Assembly: GCF_900103525.1 (NCBI RefSeq)
Contig: NZ_FNHN01000001.1
Span: 436,958 to 500,957 of the forward strand
Origin: Bacillus sp. OK048
GTDB lineage: Bacteria > Bacillota > Bacilli > Bacillales > Cytobacillaceae
Reading direction: 5' to 3'
Length of the DNA: 64,000 nt
Position 1 is the first letter of the stretch; every line of letters starts with the position of its first letter. Positions 8,389 to 17,008 of this stretch are shown here, piece by piece. The position numbers and the translations under genes were made by a program. The notes below the pieces were generated by a model. The model was not told where the DNA came from. It did not search any database and saw only the letters and a program-made list of their open reading frames with translations.

Positions 8389-9622
8389 CTTGCAATTGCC
8401 TTAATAAGTAATAGCATCCATATTTTACCGAACGGGTCCGATTTGCCTCTCTTGTACCGCCTAGTTCTAGTTTTTGGACAACCGTCTGTTTGCCTCTAGT
8501 CGCAATACCTATATAAACGGTGCCTACAGGCTTGCCCTCTAGCTCGTCCGGTCCAGCAACACCAGTAAAACTTATTCCAATGTCAGCTTCTAGTAAGGAG
8601 GAGACATTTTCAGCAAGTTCTCTGGCACACTCATGACTTACCACTCCATGTTTTTCAATGGTTTCTGGGTTAACCTTTAAGACATTCTTCTTTACCTCAT
8701 TCGTGTAACAAACAATTCCACCCTTATAAACTGAACTAACACCTGGAAAACTAGTGAGTTGCTGTTGAAACAAGCCTCCGGTTAAACTCTCAGCTGCTGC
8801 TATCGTTAATTGTTTGTCTTTTAACACGCTCATTAACTCAGCTACTAGTGACGTTTGATTATATCCATATAAAAACTGCCCGACACGGGAATTAATTTTA
8901 CTCTCGACTTCATCAAGCATTAGCTGTGCAGTTTGCAAATCTTGGTGCTTTGCTGTAAGCCGCAACGTACATTCACCATCAGCAGCAAGTGGAGCGATGG
9001 TTGGATTTGTTTGCTGGTCTATTAAATCAACAATTTCTGTTTCTAACGCCGCCTCACCGATCCCAAAGAATCTTAATACTCTAGAAACTATTTTTTCATC
9101 TGTTTTTACTTGTTTTGACAAGGCTGCTATCCCAAATTTCAAAAACATCGGTTCCATTTCTTTTGGAGGACCAGGCAGCAGGATATAGGTACAATTTTCG
9201 TTCACAGTCATCATACCTGGTGCCATTCCATGGTGGTTTGGCAAGATTTGTGAACCTTCTAAAACAAGTGCCTGTTTTCGATTATTGTCAGTCATTACTC
9301 TTTGAGTCTTTTTAAAAAAGAGTTCAATAGATTCCAAAGCTTCTTGGTCCATCACAAGGCTTTTTCCTAAATGCCTTGCAATGGTTTCCTTCGTTAAATC
9401 ATCCTTCGTTGGTCCAAGCCCTCCCGTAAAAATAATCAGGTTAGAGCGTTTTTCAGCTATCTCGATCGCTGACCTTAATCGGTCCGAATTATCGCCGACG
9501 ACAGTGTGAAAAAAAACATTAATGCCTAAACCAGCAAGTTGTTGCGATAGAAACCGTGCATTACTATTGACGATTTGACCCAGTAATAATTCTGAACCAA
9601 CCGCAATGATTTCAGCATTCAT
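8378..9622 (-). CDS. cinA: Competence/damage-inducible protein CinA
   Basis: This is a two-domain protein of 414 aa. Residues ~1-170 form the MoCF/COG1058 domain ([37 protein letters not shown]), which is an ADP-ribose or NAD-related pyrophosphatase in studied homologues. Residues ~255-410 form the CinA C-terminal domain ([40 protein letters not shown]), a nicotinamide-nucleotide deamidase in other bacteria. The ATG at 9622 lies downstream of AAAGGGG at slightly long spacing. The gene is 28 bp after pgsA and probably co-transcribed with it. Linkage to recA is conserved, but a terminator and a mobile element separate the two here, so read-through into recA is unlikely. Confidence 0.94.
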   Translation of the reverse strand: MNAEIIAVGSELLLGQIVNSNARFLSQQLAGLGINVFFHTVVGDNSDRLRSAIEIAEKRSNLIIFTGGLGPTKDDLTKETIARHLGKSLVMDQEALESIELFFKKTQRVMTDNNRKQALVLEGSQILPNHHGMAPGMMTVNENCTYILLPGPPKEMEPMFLKFGIAALSKQVKTDEKIVSRVLRFFGIGEAALETEIVDLIDQQTNPTIAPLAADGECTLRLTAKHQDLQTAQLMLDEVESKINSRVGQFLYGYNQTSLVAELMSVLKDKQLTIAAAESLTGGLFQQQLTSFPGVSSVYKGGIVCYTNEVKKNVLKVNPETIEKHGVVSHECARELAENVSSLLEADIGISFTGVAGPDELEGKPVGTVYIGIATRGKQTVVQKLELGGTREANRTRSVKYGCYYLLRQLQESQ

Positions 9623-9650
9623 GATCCACAGCAGCCCCTTTTACTTTCTA

Positions 9651-10229
9651 CTATTTAGAGTTCTTAAAAACATGACTATTTTTTGCGAAATAATCCCAGC
9701 CAGACCAGATGGTAAAGATTAATGCAATCCATAATGCTATATCATCAAATGGAAATCCTATTAATTCAAAAATGATATTATGTAATAAAAGTGCTGAAAT
9801 CGCGACTATTTGTGCCCAAGTTTTGATTTTCCCGAGCATATTGGCAGCTACCACTTCTCCACCCTCTACAAGTAAGAGACGAAGGCCAGTGACTGCAAAT
9901 TCCCGGCTTATGATGGCGATCACAATCCAAGATGCTGCATATCCAAGGTCAACAAGGACAACCAGTGCAGCAGAAACAAGTAATTTATCGGCAAGCGGGT
10001 CAAGGAATTTCCCCATATTTGTGACTAGATTATATTTTCGTGCATAATAGCCATCCACCCAATCTGTCGCAGAAGCAAAAATAAAAATTAATGCTCCAAC
10101 AAAATGGGTTACCGGAAGGTCAGCACCCAGTAGATGCATATTTCCCCAATCGAAGGGGACAAGCATAATTATCAAGAAAACAGGAATTAATAATATTCTT
10201 GATATCGTTATTTTATTTGGTACATTCAT
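9651..10229 (-). CDS. pgsA: CDP-diacylglycerol--glycerol-3-phosphate 3-phosphatidyltransferase
   Basis: PgsA is an integral membrane enzyme that makes phosphatidylglycerol phosphate, the committed step to phosphatidylglycerol and cardiolipin. The CDP-alcohol phosphotransferase signature is complete: D56, D59-G60, A63-R64, G73, D77 and D81. Several hydrophobic segments span the 192 residues. The ATG follows GGAGGC at good spacing. It lies directly before cinA and after ymfM, the usual Bacillus order. A hairpin between ymfM and pgsA may reduce read-through. Confidence 0.95.
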   Translation of the reverse strand: MNVPNKITISRILLIPVFLIIMLVPFDWGNMHLLGADLPVTHFVGALIFIFASATDWVDGYYARKYNLVTNMGKFLDPLADKLLVSAALVVLVDLGYAASWIVIAIISREFAVTGLRLLLVEGGEVVAANMLGKIKTWAQIVAISALLLHNIIFELIGFPFDDIALWIALIFTIWSGWDYFAKNSHVFKNSK

Positions 10230-10251
10230 ATAATTGCCTCCAGATAATTTT

Positions 10252-10286
10252 AAAGAACGAAAATAGTCATCACTCGATGACTATTC
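10252..10286 (-). terminator. Hairpin terminator or attenuator after ymfM
   Basis: A 10-bp perfect stem, AATAGTCATC with its complement and a GAGT loop, overlaps the ymfM stop and is followed by TTTCGTTCTTT on the minus strand. The T-run is broken, so termination may be partial. Confidence 0.6.
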
Positions 10287-11183
10287 GTTCTTCGGAACGT
10301 ATTGAATCGTAATGTTCTGTTGAACCACATCAGCAGGTGCGATTACATACTCAAGCTTTTGGTCATTTACGTAAATCTCAGTATCGACCGCTCTACCAAC
10401 AACAATGTCTGCTTTGGTTTCGCCCGTTAAATCTACTTCCGTACTTTGCGTACCAGTGGCTGATAATAACCCCTGAAACTTGGATACACCACTGCTATTT
10501 TTAATATTTACCCATGTCTGCCCTGTCGAAACCAATTTCACGACAAACTTATCTGCATTTTTTAAATCATACGTTGAGTTTTTCCCTCTATTTTGAACAG
10601 CAGTTAATTCTTGTTTAGGTGCCTCGACAACCGGTGTTTCTTTTTCGGTCTTTTTGTCTTCCTCTTTTTTCACATTCTCTTCTTTAGACAGTTCCTTTTC
10701 AGTCTTATCCACTTTTTCTAGGTTGTCAGATTGGACAAATTTCACTGGCTCATTTTCTTCATTTGGTGGGTTATTTGCATTGTTTCCGACATTGGTTACA
10801 ATGAAATAATAGAGTAAACCAGCAGCACCAATCACAAAGATCCCAATAAGGATTTTAGGAATGATATCAAAAATTTTCGAGGAACTTTCTGTTACTGTCT
10901 TCCTTGTTTTTACTCTCGATAATTTTTCTGGTAAGTCATCATTGTGAGTCGCAGGTATTTCGTCCTTATATGTTTCAAAAATTTCATCCGGATTAAGCTG
11001 AAGCGCTTCTGCATACTGCTTTACAAAAGCACGGACATAAAAATTGCCTGGCATGCTAGAATAATTGCCTTCTTCGATACCTACCAAATAGCGCTTTTGA
11101 ATTTTTGTGATGGACTGTAAATCCTCTAAGCTTAATCCTTTGGCTAATCGCGCTTCTTTTAGTCGATTACCTAATTCAGTCAC
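10281..11183 (-). CDS. ymfM: RodZ-like membrane protein YmfM (helix-turn-helix plus DUF4115)
   Basis: RodZ links MreB filaments to the elongasome and helps keep rod shape. Residues ~1-75 form a Xre-like helix-turn-helix domain (GNRLKEARLAKGLSLEDLQ). Residues ~108-130 form a single membrane helix. A low-complexity K/E-rich linker runs from ~140 to ~195, and a DUF4115 beta domain lies at the C-terminus. Length is 300 aa. The start is GTG at 11183 with GGAAGGTG upstream. It sits between ymfK and pgsA as in B. subtilis. The architecture is clear; the morphogenetic role is by homology. Confidence 0.88.
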   Translation of the reverse strand: MTELGNRLKEARLAKGLSLEDLQSITKIQKRYLVGIEEGNYSSMPGNFYVRAFVKQYAEALQLNPDEIFETYKDEIPATHNDDLPEKLSRVKTRKTVTESSSKIFDIIPKILIGIFVIGAAGLLYYFIVTNVGNNANNPPNEENEPVKFVQSDNLEKVDKTEKELSKEENVKKEEDKKTEKETPVVEAPKQELTAVQNRGKNSTYDLKNADKFVVKLVSTGQTWVNIKNSSGVSKFQGLLSATGTQSTEVDLTGETKADIVVGRAVDTEIYVNDQKLEYVIAPADVVQQNITIQYVPKNE

Positions 11184-11204
11184 TTTATAACACCTTCCAA
11201 TTTA

Positions 11205-11996
11205 TTAAAATCCAAAATCTCCAAAATCAGACCCAGAAAACATATTATTTTGGTCGACAATATCATATGTAATTTCTTCATCTGCATCGTTTCTTAACTC
11301 GATTATATAATCAAAATCATCAAGGGTATACTCCGAATTTTGTACAAATATATCAGGATGTTCGACTACTTTAACTGCAGGTAAACGCATAATTTCACGG
11401 ACCAGCTGCCAATGCTTTTCACTTGCACGTTTAGTTGAAACGATTCCATCAAGAATAAACAAATTATTTTCGTTGTATTCATCCTGAATAAGCTGATTAC
11501 GAATGGTTTGTTTTAATAGAGTGGAGGATACAAACAACCATCGTTTATTCGCACAAACACTTGCTGCTACTACCGACTCTGTCTTACCCACCCTTGGCAT
11601 TCCGCGTATCCCAATCAGTTTGTGCCCTTCCTGCTTGAACAGCTCTGCCATGAAATCAACAAGTACACCAAGTTCATTTCGAACAAATCGAAATGTTTTT
11701 TTATCATCTGCATCACGTTGTATGTATCTCCCGTGCCGGACTGCCAGCCGATCCCGGAGTTTTGGTTCTCTAATCTTAATTACCTTTATTGTGTCCATTG
11801 TATTTAAAATTGACTCTAACCGTTTTATTTGATTATCATCTTTTGATAACATTAACAAACCGCGTCTGCCTTCATCCACTCCGTTAATCGTGACAATATT
11901 TATTGATAGCATTCCGAGTAATGATGATATGTCGCCCAACAAACCAGGTCGGTTTTTTTGAATCTCATATTCTAAATACCACTCTTTTTTCTCCAT
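11205..11996 (-). CDS. ymfK: DUF3388 protein YmfK with ACT-like and P-loop parts
   Basis: This is a 263-aa protein of unknown function. Residues ~1-80 look like an ACT regulatory domain (EWYLEYEIQKNRPGLLGDISSLL, then SINIVTINGVDEGRRGLLML). A Walker A motif, GMPRVGKT, lies at 132-139, and NNLFILDG further on could be Walker B. An N-terminal small-molecule sensor joined to an NTPase core is therefore plausible. The frame opens 15 codons earlier, but the ATG at 11996 follows AGGAGG. It lies in the conserved ymfJ-ymfK-ymfM run. I know of no established function and assign none. Confidence 0.82.
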   Translation of the reverse strand: MEKKEWYLEYEIQKNRPGLLGDISSLLGMLSINIVTINGVDEGRRGLLMLSKDDNQIKRLESILNTMDTIKVIKIREPKLRDRLAVRHGRYIQRDADDKKTFRFVRNELGVLVDFMAELFKQEGHKLIGIRGMPRVGKTESVVAASVCANKRWLFVSSTLLKQTIRNQLIQDEYNENNLFILDGIVSTKRASEKHWQLVREIMRLPAVKVVEHPDIFVQNSEYTLDDFDYIIELRNDADEEITYDIVDQNNMFSGSDFGDFGF

Positions 11997-12128
11997 AAAA
12001 AACCTCCTAGCGCGTATACGACAAAATTTCCATATTTTCATCTATCCATAATAATATATGATTTTGATTGAAGATGAAAGCAAAAACAAGTTGAATACTT
12101 GTTTACGTATTTTTCCTATGATAAAACG

Positions 12129-12157
12129 CAAAAAAAGAGAGGTTAACCCTCTCTCTT
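12129..12157 (-). terminator. Intrinsic terminator after ymfJ
   Basis: A stem AGAGAGGGTT/AACCTCTCT at the ymfJ stop is followed by TTTTTTTGCG on the minus strand. Confidence 0.85.
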
Positions 12158-12413
12158 AGCGACTGCCATTATTTTGGACTAATTTTACCATGATATTAGC
12201 AATCGCTTGCTGTTCTTCTTTATCCGCAACCGACCATAGATCGGAAAGAATTCTTTCTTGTTCGTTTTTTGGTTCAACCTGCTCTGCTAAATAATCACCA
12301 ATCTGTAAGGCAAGAGCACTAATAGCCCCATCGCTCATTCCTTCATTTTGTGCTTGATGAAGACGGTCAGCTAGGAAATCTTCCCATTGTTTCCAGTTAT
12401 CTAAAACTGACAT
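12156..12413 (-). CDS. ymfJ: DUF3243 protein YmfJ
   Basis: This is a small, acidic, probably all-helical cytoplasmic protein of 85 aa (SVLDNWKQWEDFLADRLHQA). It belongs to the DUF3243 family, which is restricted to bacilli and has no assigned function. The ATG follows AAAGGAGGG. It lies between ymfI and ymfK as in B. subtilis and ends in its own terminator. No signal peptide, membrane helix or catalytic motif is visible. Confidence 0.88.
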   Translation of the reverse strand: MSVLDNWKQWEDFLADRLHQAQNEGMSDGAISALALQIGDYLAEQVEPKNEQERILSDLWSVADKEEQQAIANIMVKLVQNNGSR

Positions 12414-12484
12414 ATGAAACCCTCCTTTTTATTGTACAGAGTTATTTTGCTGTGGTAAGGAGGAAATTATTCATGAAAAAAATA

Positions 12485-13207
12485 TTAAGTATACCAACCA
12501 CCGTTTATCGATAGGACTTGTCCTGTAATATAAGAAGAGTCATCCGAAAGTAAGAATTTCACACCATTCGCAATTTCTTCAGGAAGACCGATCCTCCCCA
12601 TAGGGATCTCGTATTGAAGAAGTTGTTTATCCTCCTCAGTAAATTGACTCAACATGGCAGTTTCCACAGCTCCAGGGGCAATTGCATTCACACGTACCCC
12701 ACTTAAGGCAACCTCCTTGCTTAATGCCTTTACAAAAGAAATTTGGGCCCCTTTAGCAGTCGAATAAGCCACTTCACATGCGGCACCTGTTTGACCCCAA
12801 ATGGAAGAAATAAGAATGATATTTCCCGACTTTTTCTTCGTTAGTTTTGGCAAAAGTTCTTTCGTTATCATTAATGGATTGGTCACATGAACCCTCATAA
12901 TCGATTCCGCCTCTTCCCTTTCTAAATCCACAAGGAGACCATATTGGCTATTACCGCTGCAATAAATAATCGCATCAAGCGCAAAAATTTGCGAACAAAT
13001 CATTTTATATCCTTCAGGATTCTCTAAATCAGCTTGGATAGCTGTATATTCACCACCAAATAATTCAAGTTCCCCTAGTAATTTTTTTATTGCTTTTTCA
13101 TTTTGATTAAAATGTAAATATAAATGATATCCCAGAGAAGCTAATTTTTTAGCAACAGCATGTCCAATCCCGCCGCTTGCTCCCGTAATTAATGCATATT
13201 TTTTCAT
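12485..13207 (-). CDS. ymfI: EF-P 5-aminopentanone reductase (SDR family)
   Basis: This is a short-chain dehydrogenase/reductase of 240 aa. The nucleotide-binding TGASGGIG is near residue 8; the active-site YSTAKGAQ and the ISSIWGQ serine are present. The C-terminus ITGQVLSINGGWYT is typical of the family. In B. subtilis YmfI reduces 5-aminopentanone on elongation factor P to 5-aminopentanol, a modification needed for translation through polyproline and for swarming. The gene lies 79 bp after ymfH, and the ymfF-ymfH-ymfI order matches that pathway. The ribosome site (AAAGAG) is weak. The SDR class is certain; the substrate follows from context. Confidence 0.88.
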   Translation of the reverse strand: MKKYALITGASGGIGHAVAKKLASLGYHLYLHFNQNEKAIKKLLGELELFGGEYTAIQADLENPEGYKMICSQIFALDAIIYCSGNSQYGLLVDLEREEAESIMRVHVTNPLMITKELLPKLTKKKSGNIILISSIWGQTGAACEVAYSTAKGAQISFVKALSKEVALSGVRVNAIAPGAVETAMLSQFTEEDKQLLQYEIPMGRIGLPEEIANGVKFLLSDDSSYITGQVLSINGGWYT

Positions 13208-13251
13208 GTATGTATTTCACTCTTTCTATTTTAACTACTTTCTATTTTAAA

Positions 13252-13281
13252 CGAAAAGAAAAGCGCCGCCTAGCGACGCTT
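13252..13281 (-). terminator. Intrinsic terminator after ymfH
   Basis: A GC-rich stem AAGCGTCGC/GCGGCGCTT with a 3-nt loop is followed by TTCTTTTCGTTT on the minus strand. It separates ymfH from ymfI. Confidence 0.75.
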
Positions 13282-13286
13282 CCGCA

Positions 13287-14576
13287 CTATTTTTTGGGTA
13301 TTACTTGGCAAACTGAGAATCGTTCTTCTGAAATCACTTCTGATGCTAATGTCTTAACATCATTTAAGGTAATTTTCTCTAGTGTAGGAACGACATCGAA
13401 TAAATTCATGTCATTAAAGGAATATCTTGTGAATTGATTTGCAATATACTCTGGTGAATTAATTGCCCGTAAAAAAGAACCAATTTTCTTTTTCTTTGCT
13501 CGACCCAATTGCTCTTCTGTAAAAGAAGTTCCGTTTTTTGCATGAAATAGCATATCTTTCAGCTGGTCTGCAAGTTTATCAGGGTTTTCTGTATCGCCGC
13601 CGATCATCGCAAATCCAAAACCCTGTTCTTGTGTATAGTCATATGAGAAGGTTTCATCAATCAGACCGTCATTATAAAGTTGAGTATAATTTTCAGAGCT
13701 CTTGCCAAATAGTATATCCAATAATACATTCATGGTCAGTTCATTCTTTAATAAATCTGGACCCGTTTGATCAACATGAAGTGCTTTCACTCCGATTAAA
13801 CATTTACCCGTTTGCACATTCATTCTCAAAACCTGCTTCTTTTCTGCTGCACGTGCTGGTTCATCCTCAAACTTACGCTTAATCTCCGGCATGTCTTTGT
13901 ATACCTTTTTCGCTTGGTTTTCTCTGACTTGATCCATAAATTTTGTAGGATCGACAGGTCCTACAATAAACAACAGCATGTTGCTTGGGTGATAGAAGGT
14001 ATTATAACACTCGTATAATAAATCTTTCGTGATATGGGAAATCGATTCGATTGTGCCGGCAATATCTATTTTTACTGGGTGATTTTGATAAAGATTCTGA
14101 ATCATCCCGAAATAGAGGCGCCAATCCGGGTTATCATCATACATGGTTATTTCTTGACCAATAATCCCTTTTTCCTTTTCAACCGTTTTTTCAGAAAAAT
14201 AAGGGTCCTGAACAAAATCAACTAACGTTTCAAGGTTTTTCTCAACATCAGAAGTACTGGAAAACAAGTAGGCTGTACGGGTAAAGGAGGTAAAGGCATT
14301 TGCTGATGCCCCCTGCCTGCTAAATTGTTGAAAGACATCTCCATCCTCTTTTTCAAAAAGTTTATGCTCAAGAAAATGAGCAATTCCATCTGGAACCTTC
14401 ACATATTCTTCTTTTCCCAAGGGTACAAAATTGTTATCCATTGAACCATATTTAGTCGTAAACGTTGCAAAGGTCTTGTTGAAGCCCTTTTTTGGTAAAA
14501 TATAGACATTTAAACCATTGGGTAACTTTTCGTGGTACAGCTCTTCTTGAAGTTGGTCAAAATTTATTTTTTCCAT
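13287..14576 (-). CDS. ymfH: M16 family zinc peptidase YmfH
   Basis: This is a 429-aa pitrilysin-type peptidase. The inverted zinc motif HFLEH is at residues 67-71, and the downstream glutamate follows in the GIIGQEITMYDDNP segment. Two M16 half-domains are present. It starts at an ATG that overlaps the ymfF stop by one base (TAATG), so the two are translationally coupled and probably form a heterodimer of active and inactive subunits. Both are annotated in bacilli as EF-P 5-aminopentanol modification-associated proteins. What they cleave is unknown. Confidence 0.9.
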   Translation of the reverse strand: MEKINFDQLQEELYHEKLPNGLNVYILPKKGFNKTFATFTTKYGSMDNNFVPLGKEEYVKVPDGIAHFLEHKLFEKEDGDVFQQFSRQGASANAFTSFTRTAYLFSSTSDVEKNLETLVDFVQDPYFSEKTVEKEKGIIGQEITMYDDNPDWRLYFGMIQNLYQNHPVKIDIAGTIESISHITKDLLYECYNTFYHPSNMLLFIVGPVDPTKFMDQVRENQAKKVYKDMPEIKRKFEDEPARAAEKKQVLRMNVQTGKCLIGVKALHVDQTGPDLLKNELTMNVLLDILFGKSSENYTQLYNDGLIDETFSYDYTQEQGFGFAMIGGDTENPDKLADQLKDMLFHAKNGTSFTEEQLGRAKKKKIGSFLRAINSPEYIANQFTRYSFNDMNLFDVVPTLEKITLNDVKTLASEVISEERFSVCQVIPKK

Positions 14577-15856
14577 TACTTTACCGCCTCCGTTCCCGTT
14601 AAGAAGTAGATAGTATCAAGTTCAATTTTATTGGCCACAGCTGTAATTTCTTCTCTTGTGGTTTTTTCCATATCAGTAATCCACTGCTCTAGTCTTATAT
14701 CCTTACCCGCAACTACATTATGATAGAGAATTTCTGTTAATCCTCGAGAAGTATCAATGGTTTCCAGAATCTGATTTCGAATTACTGCTTTCGTTTGAAC
14801 TAATTCCTGATCAGAAAAGTCACCTTTTTTCATGGCTTCCAATTGATCGCGAATGATCCCCACTGCCTGTTCATAGTTCTTTAGGTCTATTCCTGACATT
14901 ACCATCATTAACCCTTTATGACTTTCAAGCCTGCTTGAGACATAGTAGGCTAAGCTTGCCTTTTCACGGACATTAATAAACAGTTTTGAATGTGAAAAAC
15001 CACCAAAAATACCATTGAACAATTGAAGAGCAAAATAATCCTTGTCCCCATAGACTATATTCGTACGATATCCAATATTTAATTTCCCTTGCTTAACATC
15101 CTGCTCTTCTTTTATTTCCTGAACCTGATCCTTTTTCTCTACCTCGATTGACTCACGTTTTTTCGCTGTACGGTTGTCAAAAGTGAGCAGTTCATTTGCG
15201 AGGCTTTTCACCTCAGCTTCCTTTACATCCCCAACCACATAAAGATCCATTTCATCTTCCAAAAATGCCTTTTGATAATATTCGTATAAATTTTCTGGCG
15301 TAATCGCTTCGACATCCTCTGCTTCACCATTCACTTGCAGTGCGTAGGGTTCTCCTTTACACATTTCCTGAAGTAGTCGGACATTTGAATAACGCATTTT
15401 ATCATCATATACCGATTGAATTCTTTGCTTCAGCGTTCGTTTTTCTTTGTTCACTGTCTCTTGATGAAATGCACTGCCAGATAGATTAGGTTTTGCTAAA
15501 ACCTCCGCAAGTAATTCGAATCCTTTTTTTAACAAAGGGGTTGGGTCACTTAGAAATTTTTCATTGGCGATTTCAAGTGTAAAGCTGATAATATGGTACT
15601 CACCTTTTTTGGCTAAATCAATATACAGCGTAGCTCCATATAATTCATCTAAATAAGACCTTAAAGCTGTTGTCGTCGGGTACTTTGCGGAACTGCTTTG
15701 CAGAACTTGCGGAAGCAGGGCTCTTTTGGTTACATTTTCTTTTGTTAGGGGTGCCTTCATTTTCCATACAAATGTATTTGTTTTGTATTTATTTGTTTCA
15801 ATGACGTGGAGCTTGTAACCCTGCATTTTGGTAATTTTTTCGGCAGTTGAATCCAT
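14576..15856 (-). CDS. ymfF: M16-like protein YmfF (inactive peptidase subunit)
   Basis: This 426-aa homologue of M16 peptidases lacks the HxxEH zinc motif: the equivalent region reads LQSSSAKYPTTTALRSYLDE. It is therefore probably the non-catalytic partner of YmfH, like the R-subunits of other M16 heterodimers. The open frame begins 17 codons earlier, but the ATG at 15856 follows AAAGGAGG. It is the first gene of the ymfF-ymfH pair and overlaps ymfH by one base. Genetic work in B. subtilis connects the ymf cluster with EF-P modification; the mechanism is open. Confidence 0.88.
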   Translation of the reverse strand: MDSTAEKITKMQGYKLHVIETNKYKTNTFVWKMKAPLTKENVTKRALLPQVLQSSSAKYPTTTALRSYLDELYGATLYIDLAKKGEYHIISFTLEIANEKFLSDPTPLLKKGFELLAEVLAKPNLSGSAFHQETVNKEKRTLKQRIQSVYDDKMRYSNVRLLQEMCKGEPYALQVNGEAEDVEAITPENLYEYYQKAFLEDEMDLYVVGDVKEAEVKSLANELLTFDNRTAKKRESIEVEKKDQVQEIKEEQDVKQGKLNIGYRTNIVYGDKDYFALQLFNGIFGGFSHSKLFINVREKASLAYYVSSRLESHKGLMMVMSGIDLKNYEQAVGIIRDQLEAMKKGDFSDQELVQTKAVIRNQILETIDTSRGLTEILYHNVVAGKDIRLEQWITDMEKTTREEITAVANKIELDTIYFLTGTEAVK

Positions 15857-16007
15857 TAAAAGACCTCCTTTAGATTTCAAAATCTTACTTATTATATATG
15901 TACACATTCATCCAGTTATTTTACATCATTTCCATTGTAATAATCCCTTATTCTTACTATAATTTGCCAGACTTGGTTTTTACAAGCTAAAACCACTGGA
16001 TTTAAAA

Positions 16008-16045
16008 CAAAATAAAACAGGCTGACTAATTAGCCAGCCTGTTTA
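16008..16045 (-). terminator. Intrinsic terminator at the end of the nucleoside transporter operon
   Basis: A 17-bp near-perfect stem (AAACAGGCTGGCT and complement) just after the last permease stop is followed by TTATTTTGTTTT on the minus strand. Confidence 0.88.
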
Positions 16046-16053
16046 TGCCATCA

Positions 16054-17007
16054 TTATCGTTTACCTGGATCGAATGGTTCACCAGCTGCTTTAGGTGCTT
16101 GTGAAGATTTAGAAAAGATAACTAAAGCAATTAATGTTACCACGTATGGGAAAATTTTTAAAATGATTGGCGGAATAACTGCCAATTCAGGGATAACCTG
16201 TGATACGTTAGCAATAGTGCTAGCAAATCCGAAGAATAATGTCGCTGCTAAGATTCCGAGTGGTCTCCATTGTCCAAAAATTAAGGAAGCCAATGCCAAG
16301 AATCCTAGACCTGAAACGGAACCAGTAAATTCACCTGCGTAGGTTAGAATAATGATTGCTCCGCCTAATCCTGATAGAGCACCAGATAGCATCACACCGA
16401 TATATCGAATTCTTACTACATTAATCCCTGCTGCTTGAGCAGCCTGTGGAAACTCACCACAAGATTTTAAACGCAAGCCAAATTTTGTTTTATTTAGAAT
16501 GAATGCACTAACAATTAGAACTAATAAAATAAACCAAGTTGTCGCATACGTTTTTGTAAACAATAAATCTCCGATTATTGGAATCTGAGATAATATTGGC
16601 ACATCAAATGGAGTGAAACCGCTGGTAATTCGAATATTACCGCTCCCAGTAATATTTCTAGCTAAAAATACGGTTAATGCCGCTGCAATCATGTTAATGG
16701 CTACACCACTGATAACTTGGTCAGCACTTAAATTAATACTTGCAAAAGCATGTAAGAGGGAAAATAAAATCCCAACTACCACCGCTACTAATACACCAAT
16801 CCATAGAACCATTGATCCATTTGGCATTTTGTCCTGCAAAAAGTTAACTGTCAGCGCACTTGCAAATGCTCCTACAATCATTAATCCTTCTAATCCGATA
16901 TTGACGATACCACTTCGTTCACTGAAAAGACCGCCCAATGCAGTAATAAGGAGTGGAATAGTAAAAACAATTGCGTAAGGGAATATTTGTTCAATTATGG
17001 TCCACAT
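16054..17007 (-). CDS. nupQ: Nucleoside ABC transporter permease, NupQ-like
   Basis: This is the second membrane subunit of a BMP-type importer, 317 aa with about eight hydrophobic segments. It has the characteristic SERSGIVNIGLEGLMIVGAFAS near the N-terminus and GLRLKSCGEFPQAAQAAGIN facing the ATPase. The frame opens 11 codons earlier inside nupP, but the ATG at 17007, one base past the nupP stop, follows AAGGGAG. It is the last gene of the bmp-nupO-nupP-nupQ unit. In B. subtilis the equivalent set (formerly yufNOPQ) imports guanosine and other nucleosides; the substrate here is by homology. Confidence 0.88.
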   Translation of the reverse strand: MWTIIEQIFPYAIVFTIPLLITALGGLFSERSGIVNIGLEGLMIVGAFASALTVNFLQDKMPNGSMVLWIGVLVAVVVGILFSLLHAFASINLSADQVISGVAINMIAAALTVFLARNITGSGNIRITSGFTPFDVPILSQIPIIGDLLFTKTYATTWFILLVLIVSAFILNKTKFGLRLKSCGEFPQAAQAAGINVVRIRYIGVMLSGALSGLGGAIIILTYAGEFTGSVSGLGFLALASLIFGQWRPLGILAATLFFGFASTIANVSQVIPELAVIPPIILKIFPYVVTLIALVIFSKSSQAPKAAGEPFDPGKR

Positions 17008-17008
17008 C

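Noticed and set aside
8106..8417. 103-codon open frame on the minus strand
   Set aside because: It runs through the MITE-like element and the cinA terminator, has no ribosome site, and its protein is biased by the GC-rich palindromic core.
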